Assembly: GCA_035236585.1 (NCBI GenBank)
Contig: CP141128.1
Coordinates: 30,982,684 to 31,046,683, forward strand
Direction: 5' to 3'
DNA length: 64,000 bases
From: Warburgia ugandensis
Lineage: Eukaryota > Streptophyta > Magnoliopsida > Canellales > Canellaceae
The notes under the pieces are model-generated. The model did not search any database and was not told the origin of the DNA. It saw nothing but the letters and a program-made list of their open reading frames with translations. Position numbers and translations under genes: made by a program. Below are positions 10,089 through 23,668 of the stretch, piece after piece. Position 1 is the first letter of the stretch. Every line of letters begins with the position of its first letter.

Positions 10089-13000
10089 GTAGGGGATTCA
10101 AGAAGCATAAAAATTTGACAGTATAATCGTAATACTTCATAATCCCATTATTCATAAACATACTCATGGATCAATCTATTTACTTTGTCATATATGTACA
10201 TCCTTATACATACATCCTATATACGTTGTATATATATATATATATATATATGCGGTCAAAACCGTGAAAAATAGTTAATATCTCAAACATCAATGGTCAC
10301 ACTCAGCCATACTGAGTTGATAAAACATCCAGACTCTGCTAGGAAAATACTCCCTTATTTGGGTAGTATCAGCATCTCATTATGCCATATCGTAAGGCAT
10401 CTCACTATGCCATGCATCATAATGCAAAATACTCAAAGGACTACTATGCATGTAGCCAGAATCTATACCAACATGCCCAGATAAGTGCATAATAATCCAC
10501 CTTTACCATCCTTGGTGGAAATCATAATATCCATGTCTGTATGAGAGGACCATGGCTGTTAAAGTGGCGGCCTTCCCATAATTGCCCCACCCGACTTTTA
10601 GCCTCACTTAGGGTTGGTATCCATATCATAACAAGTTTCAGAGAGCGGACAAACAAACCCTACTAACTCTACTAGCATAGCATCCTCAGGCATACTCCTA
10701 TTTAAAACAAAGCCACAAGCCTCCATGCTTGTATATAAAGTAGTTCTTTTACTTATCAGACAACATGTTTATTTATATCATCATCCTTGTATTTTGATAT
10801 ATGTGTACCGAGGATATGATTTCACCTTTAATTTAGGAATCACTATTTAATATGAATGATACCCATTTTTAAGTTTAGGGTTCACCATTTAATATGAATG
10901 ATGCCCATATTCATTTAAGTTTAAGCATCACCATTTTATGAATGATCCCCGTGGGTTGGAACACCTTCTAATTCCTTATTCACTTAGGGTTTTCCTCAAT
11001 TCTAAGTTAACCATTTCATATGTGTTTTGGTTAGATCATAAAGGTTCTCAAGGTAAACATAATATGATGTATTCAACATGTATTTCTCATGTAGATGCAT
11101 TCATAAAATTCTCCTACCTTCAAGTAGTGATCCATCTCTTCACATCTTCCATGATCCTGACCGTCGTATGAAATCTATAAATTCATACATACTATCAATA
11201 TTTATATAATCTAAATAATCCTATATTTTTTTATCCTATCTATATTCTTTTTCTAATCTTATCCTTTGATATAAAAGATCTAGATCTTGTGTCCTATCAT
11301 AATCTATCTTCCATAGATAGTGTTTATCCTATTGTTCAATAGATCTGATGGTTAGAATGATCTTCTAATCTCTCAGGTCTAATTATTTTCTATTCTAAGT
11401 CTTTGTGTATTCTTTTCATTTATCTTGATATTTTATAGATTCTTTGATCAACAATTTATACTTGTTGATAAAGATCAAGGGCTTAGATCTTCTATCATCT
11501 AGTTCTTCTTTGATCTAAGTTCAGTTGTTTGATCATCCCTAAGGAGGATGATCTTGGTTCTCTTCCTTGAATCATATTTGATCAAGGGTTCAGATTTTCT
11601 ATCCTATTTGATCTAAGATCTTCTATTCTATTTGATCTAAATTGCAAGCAATATATATATATATATATCATCAAGAAGTATTTATTTGTCTTATTGTTCT
11701 TGATCATTTAAGATTCCACAAATCTTGTTTGATCATCCTTATCTTACTTACAATTTTTATTAGGGTTAGATAATTTACTAACCTTTTATGCACTTATTAT
11801 TATTATTCAACCAGCTAATATTTTACTGGATGAAGATAGCTTATTTCATCCTAAGTCTAGACAGCTCCTCTTATTTCAAATTGACTAAGGCTTATTAGTT
11901 GAAAGGCTAAACACAAAGTGGTTACTTCAATCCTCACGTAAGGAGGCATTTAGACCTCATAAACATCAACAAAAAGTAGGGGAAGAATGAGGTTCTATTA
12001 GAGAACCCCCTGAACTATCATGTTCAACATTCACTAGAGTGACCTTAGCTCAACCTTTCATAAGGTTCCTATGAGCATTTTAACCTTAAGTACTCTTTCT
12101 AATTAATTTTAATTAAATCCATGAACATTTAAAATGTCATTCATGGGGTTTATTATTCTCCTAGTTTGGGCCAAGGATCTGATAATCCTTATATTGTCCT
12201 ACTAAGTATAGCCCTTACTAAGTTTAAGTCAAAGTCATTCATTCACCTTAATTGTCCATGAATCTCTATATTCCATTAATTTATATTTTTGGTGATTTAT
12301 GCTCATTATATCTCAACAACTACTTAACATTTGAATCTACTAATAAAATTTGACAACATTTAAATTATAAACTTTAAAGCATAAATCCAATATAAATTTA
12401 ACAACCATTTATACTAACATGCTTCCTATGAATGTAACTTAACCTAATGGAATAAAACTATACTTAAACTTGCATGATCCTAAGTTATGAAATACATGAA
12501 ATTTTACTAGTAATCTAGTGGAATCATGCTAAAATCTCAAATTCAAACTAACATGGTCCTCAGATAATTAAATTACCAACCTATTATAACATTTTAATAA
12601 CATTTAGCGCATAACATGCTAAAATTTAAGAATTGCACTTTCATGGTTCCTAATTTATAACATAAATCACATTTACAATTCTATCTCAAAAAAAAAGACA
12701 AGTAAACTAATTAAATTAAGATTATTAGAAACTTTTACTTATGATCCTACCATTAGATCTTAGATCTTTACCTTTAGATCAAGGGTTTTAATTACATTTA
12801 GGGCTTTTACTTCATTAAGGGCCAAAGATCATACCCACTTGCTTTTGTCACAATTAATCCATGATCTCACTAGATTTCATCATAATCCCATTCATACAAC
12901 TCACCCAAAGGGTCTGATCATGCTTGATTTCATTGATCAAGTGGGTCCCTTTGTATTTTTAAGGTATTTCTACCATAAAGGGTAGATTCCTCAATTTATC

Positions 13001-14143
13001 TTGGATATGACATAATAAATCATAGATCTCACTTTATTTCAACATTATTTCATCATTTAATTAGATCCCCAAGATTTGATCATCTCAAATCTTAAAGATC
13101 ATGAAATTTGGAAGCTTATTTCCTCTAAATAGAAAGTTTCTTGAAGATTTTTATCAATTTTATGATTTCAGAAGAAAATGGACATTACAAGATTTCCATA
13201 TCCTCTTTCTGATCTTGATTTGGAGTTCAGATGACTCCACCATTGAAGAATGAAGTTCACAGTCGTTCTGAGGGTCCAGATTTGATCTGGGCCCAATGAA
13301 ATGAATGGCTTTGATCAAGTTAGGCGGGCAAGTTCGGTCATGTGGAGCGGTTGCCACACTCCCGTCACCGGGACACATGCAATAATGTGTTGCCCTAGAC
13401 TATCCACTTAGCGTGACGTTCTGCTTGGGACATGTCACACGCGGAGCATGCATGTGGAGATGCTTCCATAGGGCCTGTTTCTATGCAGTGTCCTACTGCG
13501 GTGTCCCGGGAACTCAATTTATAAGGAAGATTGGACAATTCATTTTGGACCGTCCAATCAATTTGTTTCAATTAAAGGCTCTAAACTTGATTAAATTGTT
13601 TTAAAATTCTACCCTAGGGGTTTTGGACCCTTCTAGATTGATTGGATGGCTCAGATTTTTCATCTGAGCCCTCCATCATATAGAAATGAAGGGTTTTTAA
13701 CCTTTTATAGTTTTTAACCTAAATTTAATTTCAAAAAAATAAAAATTATATAAACTAACATGAAATAAGTATGTGAAGAGTGTTTACCTACCTAATTGGA
13801 GAATAACATAGGTTTTGAGGCCCAATTTTAAAGAAATATCCTGTTGTACATAAGATTGCTTGATAACTACTTGTTTTGTGATTTACTATTGATTGCATTG
13901 TTGGATCTTGAAATTTCTTTAGGGGTTTTGTATGTAAGATGGCTATGAAAATATTTTATTTGGAATAGAGTGCCTAATTGAATTTAGGTCTCTTGTTCCA
14001 ATCTAGAGAGAGGAGAGAGTGAAAGAAGAGAGATTTTTGGGTAATTTGGAAATTTGGGAATGAGTTTGGATCTGGTTTTTCAGGGGAAGCAAGATAATTT
14101 CATAGGAATTTTAATGAACATTTTTTAAGGATTTTTGGGGGGG

Positions 14144-14151
14144 TATTTATA
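14144..14151 (-). promoter_or_regulatory. TATA box of solo LTR 2
   Basis: TATAAATA on the minus strand, about 510 bp from the LTR 5' end, in the same relative place as in the LTRs at 27472, 36528 and 58645. Confidence 0.55.
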
Positions 14152-14660
14152 GCTGTTTTTGAATTTTTTATCATTACTTGTAACCACTACCACCTCCTTC
14201 TCCACTCTTAGCTGGTAGTGGTTTGACCACTTATTACATGTGGATTCATTTGTGGGCCCCATAGAGGTGTAAAATGATCATTTTGCCCTTTTATGGAGAA
14301 AAATATGTTTTATTCTTATGAACTCAAAATTGATCGTACTTAGTGGCATTGGAGTAGTATTTCTATGTACATTCTAAATATTGATGTCTTAGATCTCACA
14401 TATGGGTAAAACTACCATTTTACCCTTTTATGCATGAAAATGGAGAAAATTAGAAAATTTTCATTTTAACTCAAAATTGAACATCCTTAGTGTCATTTTA
14501 ATCAATTTTTAGAGTACATTCATAATTTATAAGTTTTAAATCATGTTTTAATCTCTATAAAAGGAGAATTTCCAATAACCTAACATTCCAGCCTAGAATT
14601 TTTGAAAATTCAAACTAAATTGATTTTCTTAATCAATTTACAAAAATTGGGGTTATTACA

Positions 14661-14665
14661 TTTGG
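14661..14665 (+). repeat. target-site duplication TTTGG (right) of solo LTR 2
   Basis: Exact copy of 9606-9610, directly after the CA end of the LTR. Confidence 0.85.
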
Positions 14666-16081
14666 GAAAAGAAAGGTGCCGAAAATGTTGTAATAGATCG
14701 TATATCATTACTTGTGGTGGAGCAGACTAGCGATCACATGCCTATAACTAAATCCTTTCTAAATGAATAGTAATTGTATATATCCCAGTTTCCTTGGTCT
14801 AATGATATGGTTAATTATCTTGTTACATGAGAAATGCCTAATCATTGGACCAAACAAGATAAAAAGAGATTTTTGAATAAGATTTGATATTTCACTTGGG
14901 ACAACCTATACTTATTCAAGTTCCATCCCAATTGAAGGATTACGAGATGCATTCTAGATAATGAACACAATTAAATCATCTCCTTTTGTTATGATCATGC
15001 ATGTGAGGCCATTTTAGTTTGAGAAAGACAGCTACAAAAATTTTGCAATGTGGTTTACATTGGCCTACCATATTTAAGGATACACATGCTTACTGCACAA
15101 CATGTGTAAGGTGCCAAAGATTAGGTAGTTTAGGAAGGAGACATATGATGCCCTTAAACCCAATACTTATTATAGAGCCATTCGATGTTTGGGGCATAGA
15201 TTTCATAGGACCCTTCCCTGATTCTTTTGGAAATATTTTCCTAGGGGGAGTGGACTACGTGTCCAAGTGGGTGGAGGCTATAACTTACAAAACTAATGAC
15301 TATAAGGTTGTTGTAAAATATTTAAAAGAAAATATTTTTGCATGGTTTGGTACTCCTAGAACCATAATAAGTGATGGGGGAAAACACTTTTTCAATAAAG
15401 TGTTTGAGAATTTAATGAAAATTATAGTGTCGACCATAGAATAGCTTACCCATACCACCCTCAGTCCAATGACCAAGTAGAGGTATCCAATAGGGAGATA
15501 AAGTGGATTCAAGAAAAGATAGTCAATCCAAGTAGGAAAGACTATTATTTGAGACTTTATGATGCTTCGTGGGCTTACCGTACAACATATAAGACTCCTA
15601 TAGGAATGTCACCCTACCACTTGGTGCATGGAAGGCCTACCTCTTACCAGTAGAGTTGGAATACAAGGCATATTGGGCTATCAAAAGACTCAACTTTGAC
15701 TTAGATTCTACTAGAACCCACCAAAAACTTCATCTCAATGAGTTGGAATAATTGAGGAAAGATGCATATGACTCTACACAATTATACAAAGATTGGATGA
15801 AGGTTGCACATGATCACCAAATCTTAAGGAAATCCTTCACATCTGGACAAAAGGTCTTATTATATAACTCTAGATTACATTTATTCCCAAGAAAACTTAG
15901 ATCTAGATGGACCAGACCTTATATAGTATGCATTGTCTATCCCCTTGGGGCCATCAAGATTGAGAAGGTTGGAGAAATCCAAAAAGTCAATGGTGAGAGA
16001 TTAAAAACTTTCCTAGAGATTCCTAATCCTGAGATTGATGAGATACTATTAGAGGCACCTCAATGTCATGACCCACCTTAG
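14666..16081 (+). pseudogene. integrase of the Athila/Tat-type element
   Basis: Coding sequence resumes after the solo LTR with the RNase H end, then an integrase. The zinc-finger Cys pair lies in YCTTCVRC (about 15090-15113). The catalytic triad is recognisable: Asp in WGIDFIGPF (about 15191-15217), Asp in IISDGGKHF (15364-15390) and Glu in QVEVSNREI (15475-15501). The 141-codon ORF 15019-15444 covers the first two Asp residues. A frameshift at about 15425-15440 then moves the Glu into another frame. The C-terminal part (15752-16081) has the KVLLYNSRL segment and ends HDPP. Integrase would insert the cDNA. Unlike protease and RT, all three catalytic residues survive here. Confidence 0.85.
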
Positions 16082-17825
16082 ATTACCACTCCGAGAGCCC
16101 TTGTAGATTACCATCATTGCACTCTTCATTATGTCTGGCTGAAGATGTAAAACATAGCGCTCCCTGGGAGACAACCCTTTTTTTTTTTTAAATCTCCATC
16201 TTCTAAACCTTTCCATATAGGATCCTACGTCTTCAAACATTGGGGACAATGTTTCATTTAGGTTAGGGGGTGTAGATGCATATAGGGATTTTGAATTTTT
16301 CTTGAGTTTTTCACAAAAAAAAAAAAAAAAAAAACATTTTTGGAAGAGTTCCTTTACTGTGATGACAATTGGATGATCAAAATTTAGTAATTCTAATGTT
16401 TTCACCTCTTAATGGAAGTGGTATATGACTAGTTTTGCATACTATTCATATGTTGAAGCATTTTATGACAGTTAATTCTTGAAAACCATTTACACACAGC
16501 ACATAGTCAAGACTAATAGAGAGGAATGACTTAGAGACCGTGAGTGGAGACTTATAACCCAATGAGTTTAGAGGCTATCTTCTTTTAGATACTTATAAGT
16601 AATTCCATAATTTCTTCAGTGTACATAATTTAGTGTGATCCTCTTATCCTTGTTTTGGTTAACTATCAATAATAAATAAGAGTAATAGCTTTATTTTTAG
16701 AAAATTTATTGAATCTGATAGGCTTCAGGAAACCTAAGGAGTGATAAAGGCCATCCTTGTTCAGCCTACAGATATAAAGTCTACCTTGTATATTGCATAC
16801 CACTAGTTAACTCTTTGAGCCTATTATTAAAACTTCTCCTTCTTAACGACACTTACATTTACCCAAAATAAACTAGCAAAATAAATAACCATTACCCATT
16901 TTCAAAATGAGTAGTGTTAGTAGAAAAGTTCAAAAGAAGACAAAAAGTCAAAGAAATGAGAAAATTAGCCATCTTTCTTCCAAATAGGCCAAAGAAAAAG
17001 AAAAGTGAAAAGAAAGAAGTATAAGAAAAAAAAAAGAAAAAAAGCCATCCTAACAAATACAAAAATACATAGAAATATTCACTTCAAGTACAATCAAAAG
17101 AAAAGCCATCCTAACAAATATTCATTGAAGACCTCTACTCAATTTTGAACCTTTAAAATCCTTGTACTCTTCTTTTCAAAACCCTATGCTAAGCCTACAT
17201 TTTATCCCATCTAAAGTCTTGTTGATCTTAGGTAGAACATAGCCTTAAAAAGGAAATAAAAAGAAGGATTAAGGTAAACTACCCCCAATATTCTTAGTAA
17301 TAACATCCACTCTTAAGGATCACTTTCCTTTGTCTCATTAGCATTTAAAGAATTATGTGAACCATTAGCTTGTTGGATTTGGTTACATAATGAGAGAAAT
17401 ATATTTAAATACTTATCTAAGAGTTTCATTTCTAAGAGTATACTTGTGAGGACTTGAGGTCAAGACATATTTTCAATGGAATTTAAGCATATCTAGTTAA
17501 AAGTCAAAAATTATGTGCTTGTACACACACATGTATTTTGATAAATAACCATAATGAAATGTCTTTAGTAAGTGTATGATTTGTAAAATTTTCAATCCTC
17601 TCCATTAAATTGTGAAAAACTAATAGATTGATAATGAATGAGGATCAGTACAAACCCTCACAAGGACTAAGTCATCCACTAAGGGTAACCTAGGGGTTTA
17701 AGGGATTATTTCATGTGCTAAATCCAATCATGAGTACCTACAAAAGTGACACTTTGGATTTGTTTTTATAAAATGATTTTTCACATGTTTTACTAAGGAT
17801 AAGGAAAATGTTGGGCTGGGGGGTG
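16082..17825 (+). other. 3' untranslated region of the Athila/Tat-type element
   Basis: About 1.7 kb without a sustained reading frame between the integrase stop and the polypurine tract. It contains poly(T) and poly(A) runs (16182-16190, 16315-16334), then AT-rich sequence with A-rich repeats (16970-17110). An extra ORF between integrase and 3' LTR, known from some Athila elements, is not visible. Confidence 0.7.
17809..17825 (+). other. polypurine tract of the Athila/Tat-type element
   Basis: A G-rich run (ggctggggggtg) sits directly before the TGATAAATG start of the 3' LTR, where plus-strand DNA synthesis is primed. Confidence 0.75.
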
Positions 17826-20486
17826 TGATAAATGTTTAATTTTGCATAAAAACCACCTAATTAGTTCCCACGTGTTACAACTTATAGGGAAAAATTAGAG
17901 TTTTTAGACTAAAATTCATAACACATTCATTTTTGACCTAATAACCCAAAAGTTTGTTATTTTGTAGGTCCATAGGCTAATCCAATGTAAGTATGTGATT
18001 AATCATATTTTTCTAGGATTTAATTAGGGTTTTTCACTTTTTGTAGGAAGTAAGATGGTGATCCAATGTTCGAGATCGATCGGGATGAAAGTGAAGATCA
18101 AGATCAAAAGAATGAGTCAAAGCTCCAAATTTATCAGTTCAACATAAACCAAAGGCCAAGATCATACTGTGGACTAGTAATGGATGTGATTAAAGAATAT
18201 AAAGATGGCTAAAGTGGGTCCATTGAGTAATCCATGCATTCCCACTACCTTTGCATGGAAGCCACTTAAGCTACCTTAGCCATATAAGCCATGAAAGAAG
18301 ATAGCAAGCTAAGGGATTCAAGACAAACCATACAAGCCACTTAAGCCAAGGGTTGAAGGCAGGAAAACAAGCCATAGAAGCTTACTAACCCAGCCATGAG
18401 CTTAGCTAATGAAGCCTTCAAAGTTTGCCATCTCAGCCATCAAGCTAAGCTAAAATGGAAGGCTAGGATTGAAGGAGATCCAAGAGAGTTATCCATGAGT
18501 TATTTTGAAGATAGCTAAGGGAAAATCTATTAAAATAAGAGGGCATGTGGACCAATGGGATAAGAGCAACCAATTTTTACATTTATTCTCACTTTTACCC
18601 ACTTTTTCCTTAATTTTCACTTCACCCTCAAGGTGCAATACGAATTTTTAAAACTCTCTCTCCTTCCACCATTTAGGAAACCTCCCAACCAATTAAATAC
18701 CTCCACATAACGCCTCCCATATCTTTCCCACTTCATTCCTCACCCACTTTCCTATTATGGTGCCATTTAACGATTTTGGAAGGGGAGAGATGCCCCATCC
18801 TAGAAAGTAGGCTTCTCCCACCTACTCCCTCCTTAAGACAGCCCTCCCCCACCCGCTTTCCTATATGATGTCTACCATTTTTCCCCCATTTTAGACTTTC
18901 AATTTAACCTACATTCATCCACACCACTCCTTAGTATTAGGTATCCTAGAAAAAATGGGAGAAGTCTTATAAAAACCCAGCCAAACTTAAGCAAAAAAGG
19001 AGACTTTGACAAAAGGAAAACAAATGCCTCTCCCATTGGGAAGGAGAAGTCCTCTTCCTAGGGTATTAGTTTGCTCTCTTTTTCTTTGGATTTATGTTAT
19101 TTAGGTGAAGCTCTTGTTTTCCTAAGGTTGGAGGAACTTTTTCAAGCTGTTCCATACCTAGTTTTAGGCCATTTGATTCTCCTTTCAAGGTTGGTTCATT
19201 CTCCCTCTTCTCTTATTTGATCTTAGTGTTATTCATGTCATCTTTTAATTTGTTTTCCTTTTGCTTTCCTTGATTTTAAACTAAGATTCAAGGATGGTTT
19301 TCTCTTGGAGTGATAGCCAAGGGAAGTCAGCTTGAATCTAGTTTTTCCCTTTAACTTTCAATGCATCTTTATTCTCTTTCAACCCTCTTGATTTTCCAGC
19401 ATTGGTTGCTTAGGTTCCATTAGGTTGTTGCCTTAGTTTTGCATAGGATTTTCCTATGATTTCAAGCATACTTGTTCATGAGTGAATTTTGGAACAATTG
19501 AAAATGAAATTGGCTTGTAATTAAGGGTCTATTGAGATTAAGGGAACATCATTGTAATAGCATTTAAGTTTCAGATTTGGACTACATGAATGAAATATTA
19601 TGTTGATGACTTTTTGGATATGTTTCAATGAGATTAGTTGGAATTTTCAATTCATGTTTATCACCAGCAGTTAATTAAACTTGTACTTGAATGTTTGAAT
19701 GCATTAGGAGTGATTAAATTCATGTTCTATATGTTCTATTCATTAAAAGCTTCAATTATCTTACTGCTGGAATTTCTTTTCATGCATTGTGTATGTTAAT
19801 TTCCAGCACCATTCAATTCATCTTCACTTGATTTTTTAAGAAGCCATTTAGATTGTTAGAGTGCTCCTTTAGTGCTTGAGTAGAATTGCATTCTTTGGTT
19901 TTTAATAGAGTTGCTTTGATCCACTTATATTCAATGAATCATGCATACCATTCCATGGTTAAATGCATGATACTTGGATAGTTTTCCTTTCATCGTTTGT
20001 TAGTAGTAACCTTTACTTTAATTCTCACTTGTCCGTTGTAGTTAGATTTTAGTACTTTGCATCTTAGTTAGTTTGATTAGAAAAGTAGTTTTTTTTCATG
20101 AACTAGTTGTTAATTTTGTGTTTGGGAAAGTTGATAAATTGCATTTTAGGAAAGTTATTAATTAGGAAAGTCACAATATTAGAATATTTTTATTTAGGAA
20201 AATTTTAATTTTAAAAAGTACATGTTCTAGGAAAGCTTTCCATTTAGCAGGTTTCTTGTTTTTGATTAGTTTGCAATTCTTGTTTTTACTTAGTTTCTAA
20301 TTTCATGTTTTAATTCCCATTCTTAATTTAGGTTAAAAATCACTTGAATTTTGGCTTGGTTAGATAGTTTAAAGTAGGAACAATTAGCATCACATTAGTT
20401 CAACTCTTCATGGGATTGACCTCACTAGAGTGCTATATTGCAAATGATTTGTGGACTTGTGATTTTTAATTAAAACAACAACATCA
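17826..20486 (+). repeat. 3' LTR of the Athila/Tat-type element
   Basis: It starts TGATAAATG after the polypurine tract and ends near acaacaacatca. A TATA-like box (cttataaaaacc, about 18967) lies in the middle. The end has the family's typical segment (catgggattgacctc, about 20411). The start is well supported; the end is inferred from the inverted TGAT/ATCA ends and from where the next diverged copy begins. Confidence 0.65.
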
Positions 20487-22225
20487 AACCCAAGGTTTTT
20501 CCTAACTTTTCCATCTTTATTTTCTTTCCTATTCCCTCACTCTTCCCACCATACAAAATCACCTGAAGATGGGGGTTGGAGGCCCACACTTTCTCCTTAA
20601 GAAAATGAAGCCTCCCCCTTCTAATTTAGGAAACCAGCCATGTCATCTCCTACCTCATCTTTGATCACTTCTTCCACCTAAGTTTCCTCTTTCAAAACCC
20701 TAGATCTACATCTCCTTCCCTTTCCTAGATTGAAATTTCAACAAATTGGAAGCCAAATCATCTATAAATAGCCTATGAAAATCACAATTTTTTTTAAAGT
20801 ACAAGCTAGGTGAGACAACTTTGAAACATTGCACTCTTTGCATGGTGATCTTTGGACTTAGACTTTGGTTTTATTTGGTGATATTCTTCCTTTGGACTTC
20901 TAGTTATTTTTTTAGTTTTTTGTTCTACAATTTAGGTTAGTGGTTTACTTTCATTGTTTTAGTTTGATTGCTTTAGTTTTCATTTTTTTGGCATTCTAGT
21001 TCTACATTCATCTTCCACTTAGCTTTCCTTATTTTCTTCACTTTCATTAGTTTTTCTTGCTCATTACCTAAAGATTCAAGTTAGTTATTCTCTGGTAGTG
21101 CCAGATAAGAGAACAAATAGCTCACAACCTTGCTTACTCCATTAGGAATTTCATATTTTTCTCCTTCAATTCCACTTAGTTTTAGGCATTTTTTCCATGG
21201 TTCGTTCATCATCCTAGTCATATTTTCTCTTGAATTCATTTTTGGTGCATGTCATCATACATTAGATTGGACAATCAAGATTGTATTTTTGTTGTTGATT
21301 AGATTAGGTTTTAGACCTTAGTTTACCATAATTTCTAGATTTGTGCACTTGTTTTATGAAAAAAATTTGTTGTAATTTGCATTAATTCAAAGAAATTATT
21401 TGAGGATTCTTATTCTTGATTTTTCTTATATCAAAGTAATTTAGATCTAGGTATTTATGTTGCATAGAAATTACTTGTCCAGTTGCTTTATATAACCTGA
21501 TTTATGTTGATATTCTTAAGTGCTTGAAATCTTGTATTTTTCTCCTTAATCTTTATGATTTATTTTCAGACATATAAACATTTTATTTGCCTGAATACTT
21601 GGAGTTTATTTAGGTTTTTAGTTTTTTCATTTAATTATTGGTTACCTTGCATGTTAGTTTTCATTTAAAGGATCAAACCTAGCCATCTTTCAACCTATGA
21701 ACCATGCGCACAATCCATGGATCATGCGCATGGTACTAGGTTTCATTCCCCTTTGATTTTTGTTTAATTTAGTTGCTTAATCTTGTTTTGGAAGTTGTTA
21801 ATTAGTTGTTTGATTCTTATTTTAGGTTTGGAAAGTTTCATTTTTAGAAAATTTCTTATTTAGGAAAGGTTCCTTTTTAGTAATTTGCTTAACTTAGTTG
21901 CTTAGTTTAATTCATGCTTGTTCTGCATTAGTTTCTTTTGTTAATGGAATTTGAGTTTGGTATGTTTGTAATTTCATTGCTTAGTTTTCTTAGCAAGTTT
22001 CCTTTAGTTGTAGTTTCTTCTTTAGTGCATGTTTTCCATCCCATGTTATTTACTTTTCTATTTTAGAAATCAAATCCAATTCAATGACTCTCTTTGGTTG
22101 AAGTTAAGCACTTTAAATAAGATCTATCCAACATAAAAATTTGTGAGATTCCTCACGGGTTTGGCCTCTCTTGCATGCTATTATTACTTTGAATCATGCA
22201 CTTGCAGGTAATTTTAAAGCTACAC
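20487..22225 (+). repeat. second, partial Athila-type LTR copy in tandem
   Basis: The order of landmarks seen in 17826-20486 recurs in diverged form: a CT-rich promoter region, a TATA box (tctataaatag at about 20760), an attcaagttag block (about 21072) and the LTR-end block (gtttggcctctc, tttaaagc; about 22150-22220). The first several hundred bases of the LTR are missing. No internal region lies between the copies. Confidence 0.55.
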
Positions 22226-23239
22226 TATGAGTCACATGATTGGAGGACAATTAAAAGAAATTATCCTATGCTAAATAGTGAATTTCAAGGGATAATTAGA
22301 AAGGAATTTGGGTGATAATCAACATAGTAAGACATGCATGCATGGTGGACCAATCAAGGGAAGACCAAGACTAATTTCCTTATTTTCTTGTCTCTTCTCC
22401 CCTTCTTTTCTCTGTCTTTCCTACTCACCACATCATAGGTTTAGAAAGGAAGGAGTTCCATGCAACCTTCCTTGATAGGTGATACCTCCCCCTTCTAATT
22501 CCAGCCACTCCACTAAATTCACTTGCTAAATCCATTCCCCACTCAACTACCTCACCTTCTTGTCTCTTTCTTGCATCTTTCCTATCCCTTTCCACCACCT
22601 TTCCATCTAATCATGTGAAACACTTTAATAGAAGGAATTGCACACCCCATCCTAAGATGAAATTCAATTCCTCCCCCTTTGCTTTGCTCATAATTAGAAA
22701 GTCCACTCACCCATCTCACCTAACTCTCTAATACTCTATCTCCAATCAACCACCAAATTTTCCTCCCTTGAGTCCTAGTTTTAATTCTCCTTTTTCTTCC
22801 TAAGATGGGATCGTATCAAATTGGAAAACAAAACTCTATAAATATTCCATGAATTCCACACCTAATTGAAGTAAGGGAGTTGATTCTAACTCCTTGGAAC
22901 CAAGCACATCTACTTGGAGATACTCTCAGGGTTTTTGACTTCAATATCTGGGCTACTTTTTCTTGTTTTCCAACACCTTTTGTTTGCTTTGTCTCTTTTT
23001 TTTTTGCACTTCAATTCCAGGTTAGTACCTTGCTTTAATTCCTTGTTTTCATTGCTTATTTGTTGTTTTCTTTGTTGTCTAAGTTTCCTACTCATAAGTT
23101 CCTCTTTGTTCTCCTTTCACTCTTACTTACTTCTCATAAATTTCATGCTTAATTATTCAAGATCAAAGTTGTCTTTTCTCTAGTGGTGATGGCCAAGAGG
23201 ATAATAGCTTTGAATCTTTTTTCTTCCCCTTCATCTTTA
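22226..23239 (+). repeat. third Athila-type LTR copy, part a
   Basis: Begins like the middle of the first copy (ggtggaccaatc at about 22345, compare 18546). TATA box ctctataaatatt (about 22838), then a block ending in agctttgaatc (about 23210) that parallels agcttgaatct at 19331. It is broken at 23239 by solo LTR 3 and continues at 27240. Confidence 0.55.
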
Positions 23240-23619
23240 TGATACCCTGGGTTTTTTCCCAAAAAACTTTTGCATTTATTTTGGAAAGGTGGTGCACTAG
23301 TATTTCTTAGAAATTCAAAACAGTGAAAAACATGTTATTTGAAATTCATTTTTCCAAAAACCCAGATGTCACCTCAACTCCCATACTATACATAATATAG
23401 TTTTTATAGAAGATAAACATGCATTTTATGAAACAACAGAACCCATCCAGCGGTTCGCATAGAAGCCCATATAATCATTATACTAAATGTCCAAGCAACA
23501 TAATCCAAATAACTAACTACATAATACAAAAACTTTAACAAAATATAAACTTGAGCGCAGAAGTATGGATGTTGAACTCCTCTTGCTTGTGTATGTCTTC
23601 TCTTACCTATTTGTTTATA

Positions 23620-23668
23620 AGATATTCTAAACATAAAACATTTACAATATCTCAGCAAGCTATGCCTG
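23620..23668 (-). other. double hairpin in solo LTR 3
   Basis: AGATATTCTAAA (23620-23631) pairs with TTTACAATATCT (23641-23652) at 11 of 12 positions. The second hairpin CAAGC (23656-23660) / GCCTG (23664-23668) has one non-Watson-Crick pair, a G-U wobble on the sense strand. Confidence 0.7.

Larger units (their letters stand above)
9611..14660 (-). mobile_element. solo LTR, Tekay-type (same clade as the 27472 element), 5.05 kb
   Basis: The + strand begins near gacgacctagg and ends in ggggttattaca. The first 350 bases align with the LTR at 27472 (ggcaggg block, ggttcacag block), and the last about 1.1 kb align with 30750-31878. On the minus (sense) strand it starts TGTAATAACC. There is no internal region, so it is a solo LTR left by LTR-LTR recombination. 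It is about 640 bp longer than the 4.4-kb copies. The flanking 5-bp duplication is perfect. It carries a TATA box (14144-14151, minus), a poly(A) signal (9809-9814, minus) and the conserved hairpin. The dinucleotide run at about 10229-10250 is (TA)n. Confidence 0.9.
2893..20486 (+). mobile_element. Athila/Tat-type Ty3/gypsy retrotransposon, nested and decayed
   Basis: Fragments of gag, protease, RT, RNase H and integrase occur in the order of a Ty3/gypsy element and are followed by a 3' UTR, a polypurine tract and a 3' LTR, all on the + strand. The protein fragments (the TLRSG gag end, the long ISCIIGDYVI protease region, FLGHAGFYK in RT, the integrase tail ending in VNGERLK) are of the Athila/Tat type; no chromodomain is present. 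The 5' end is cut off by the LINE and the window edge. Two Tekay-type solo LTRs (about 4791-8062 and 9611-14660) are inserted into it, so its coding sequence resumes at 8063 and 14661. Whether it is Athila or Tat needs an RT tree. Confidence 0.85.
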
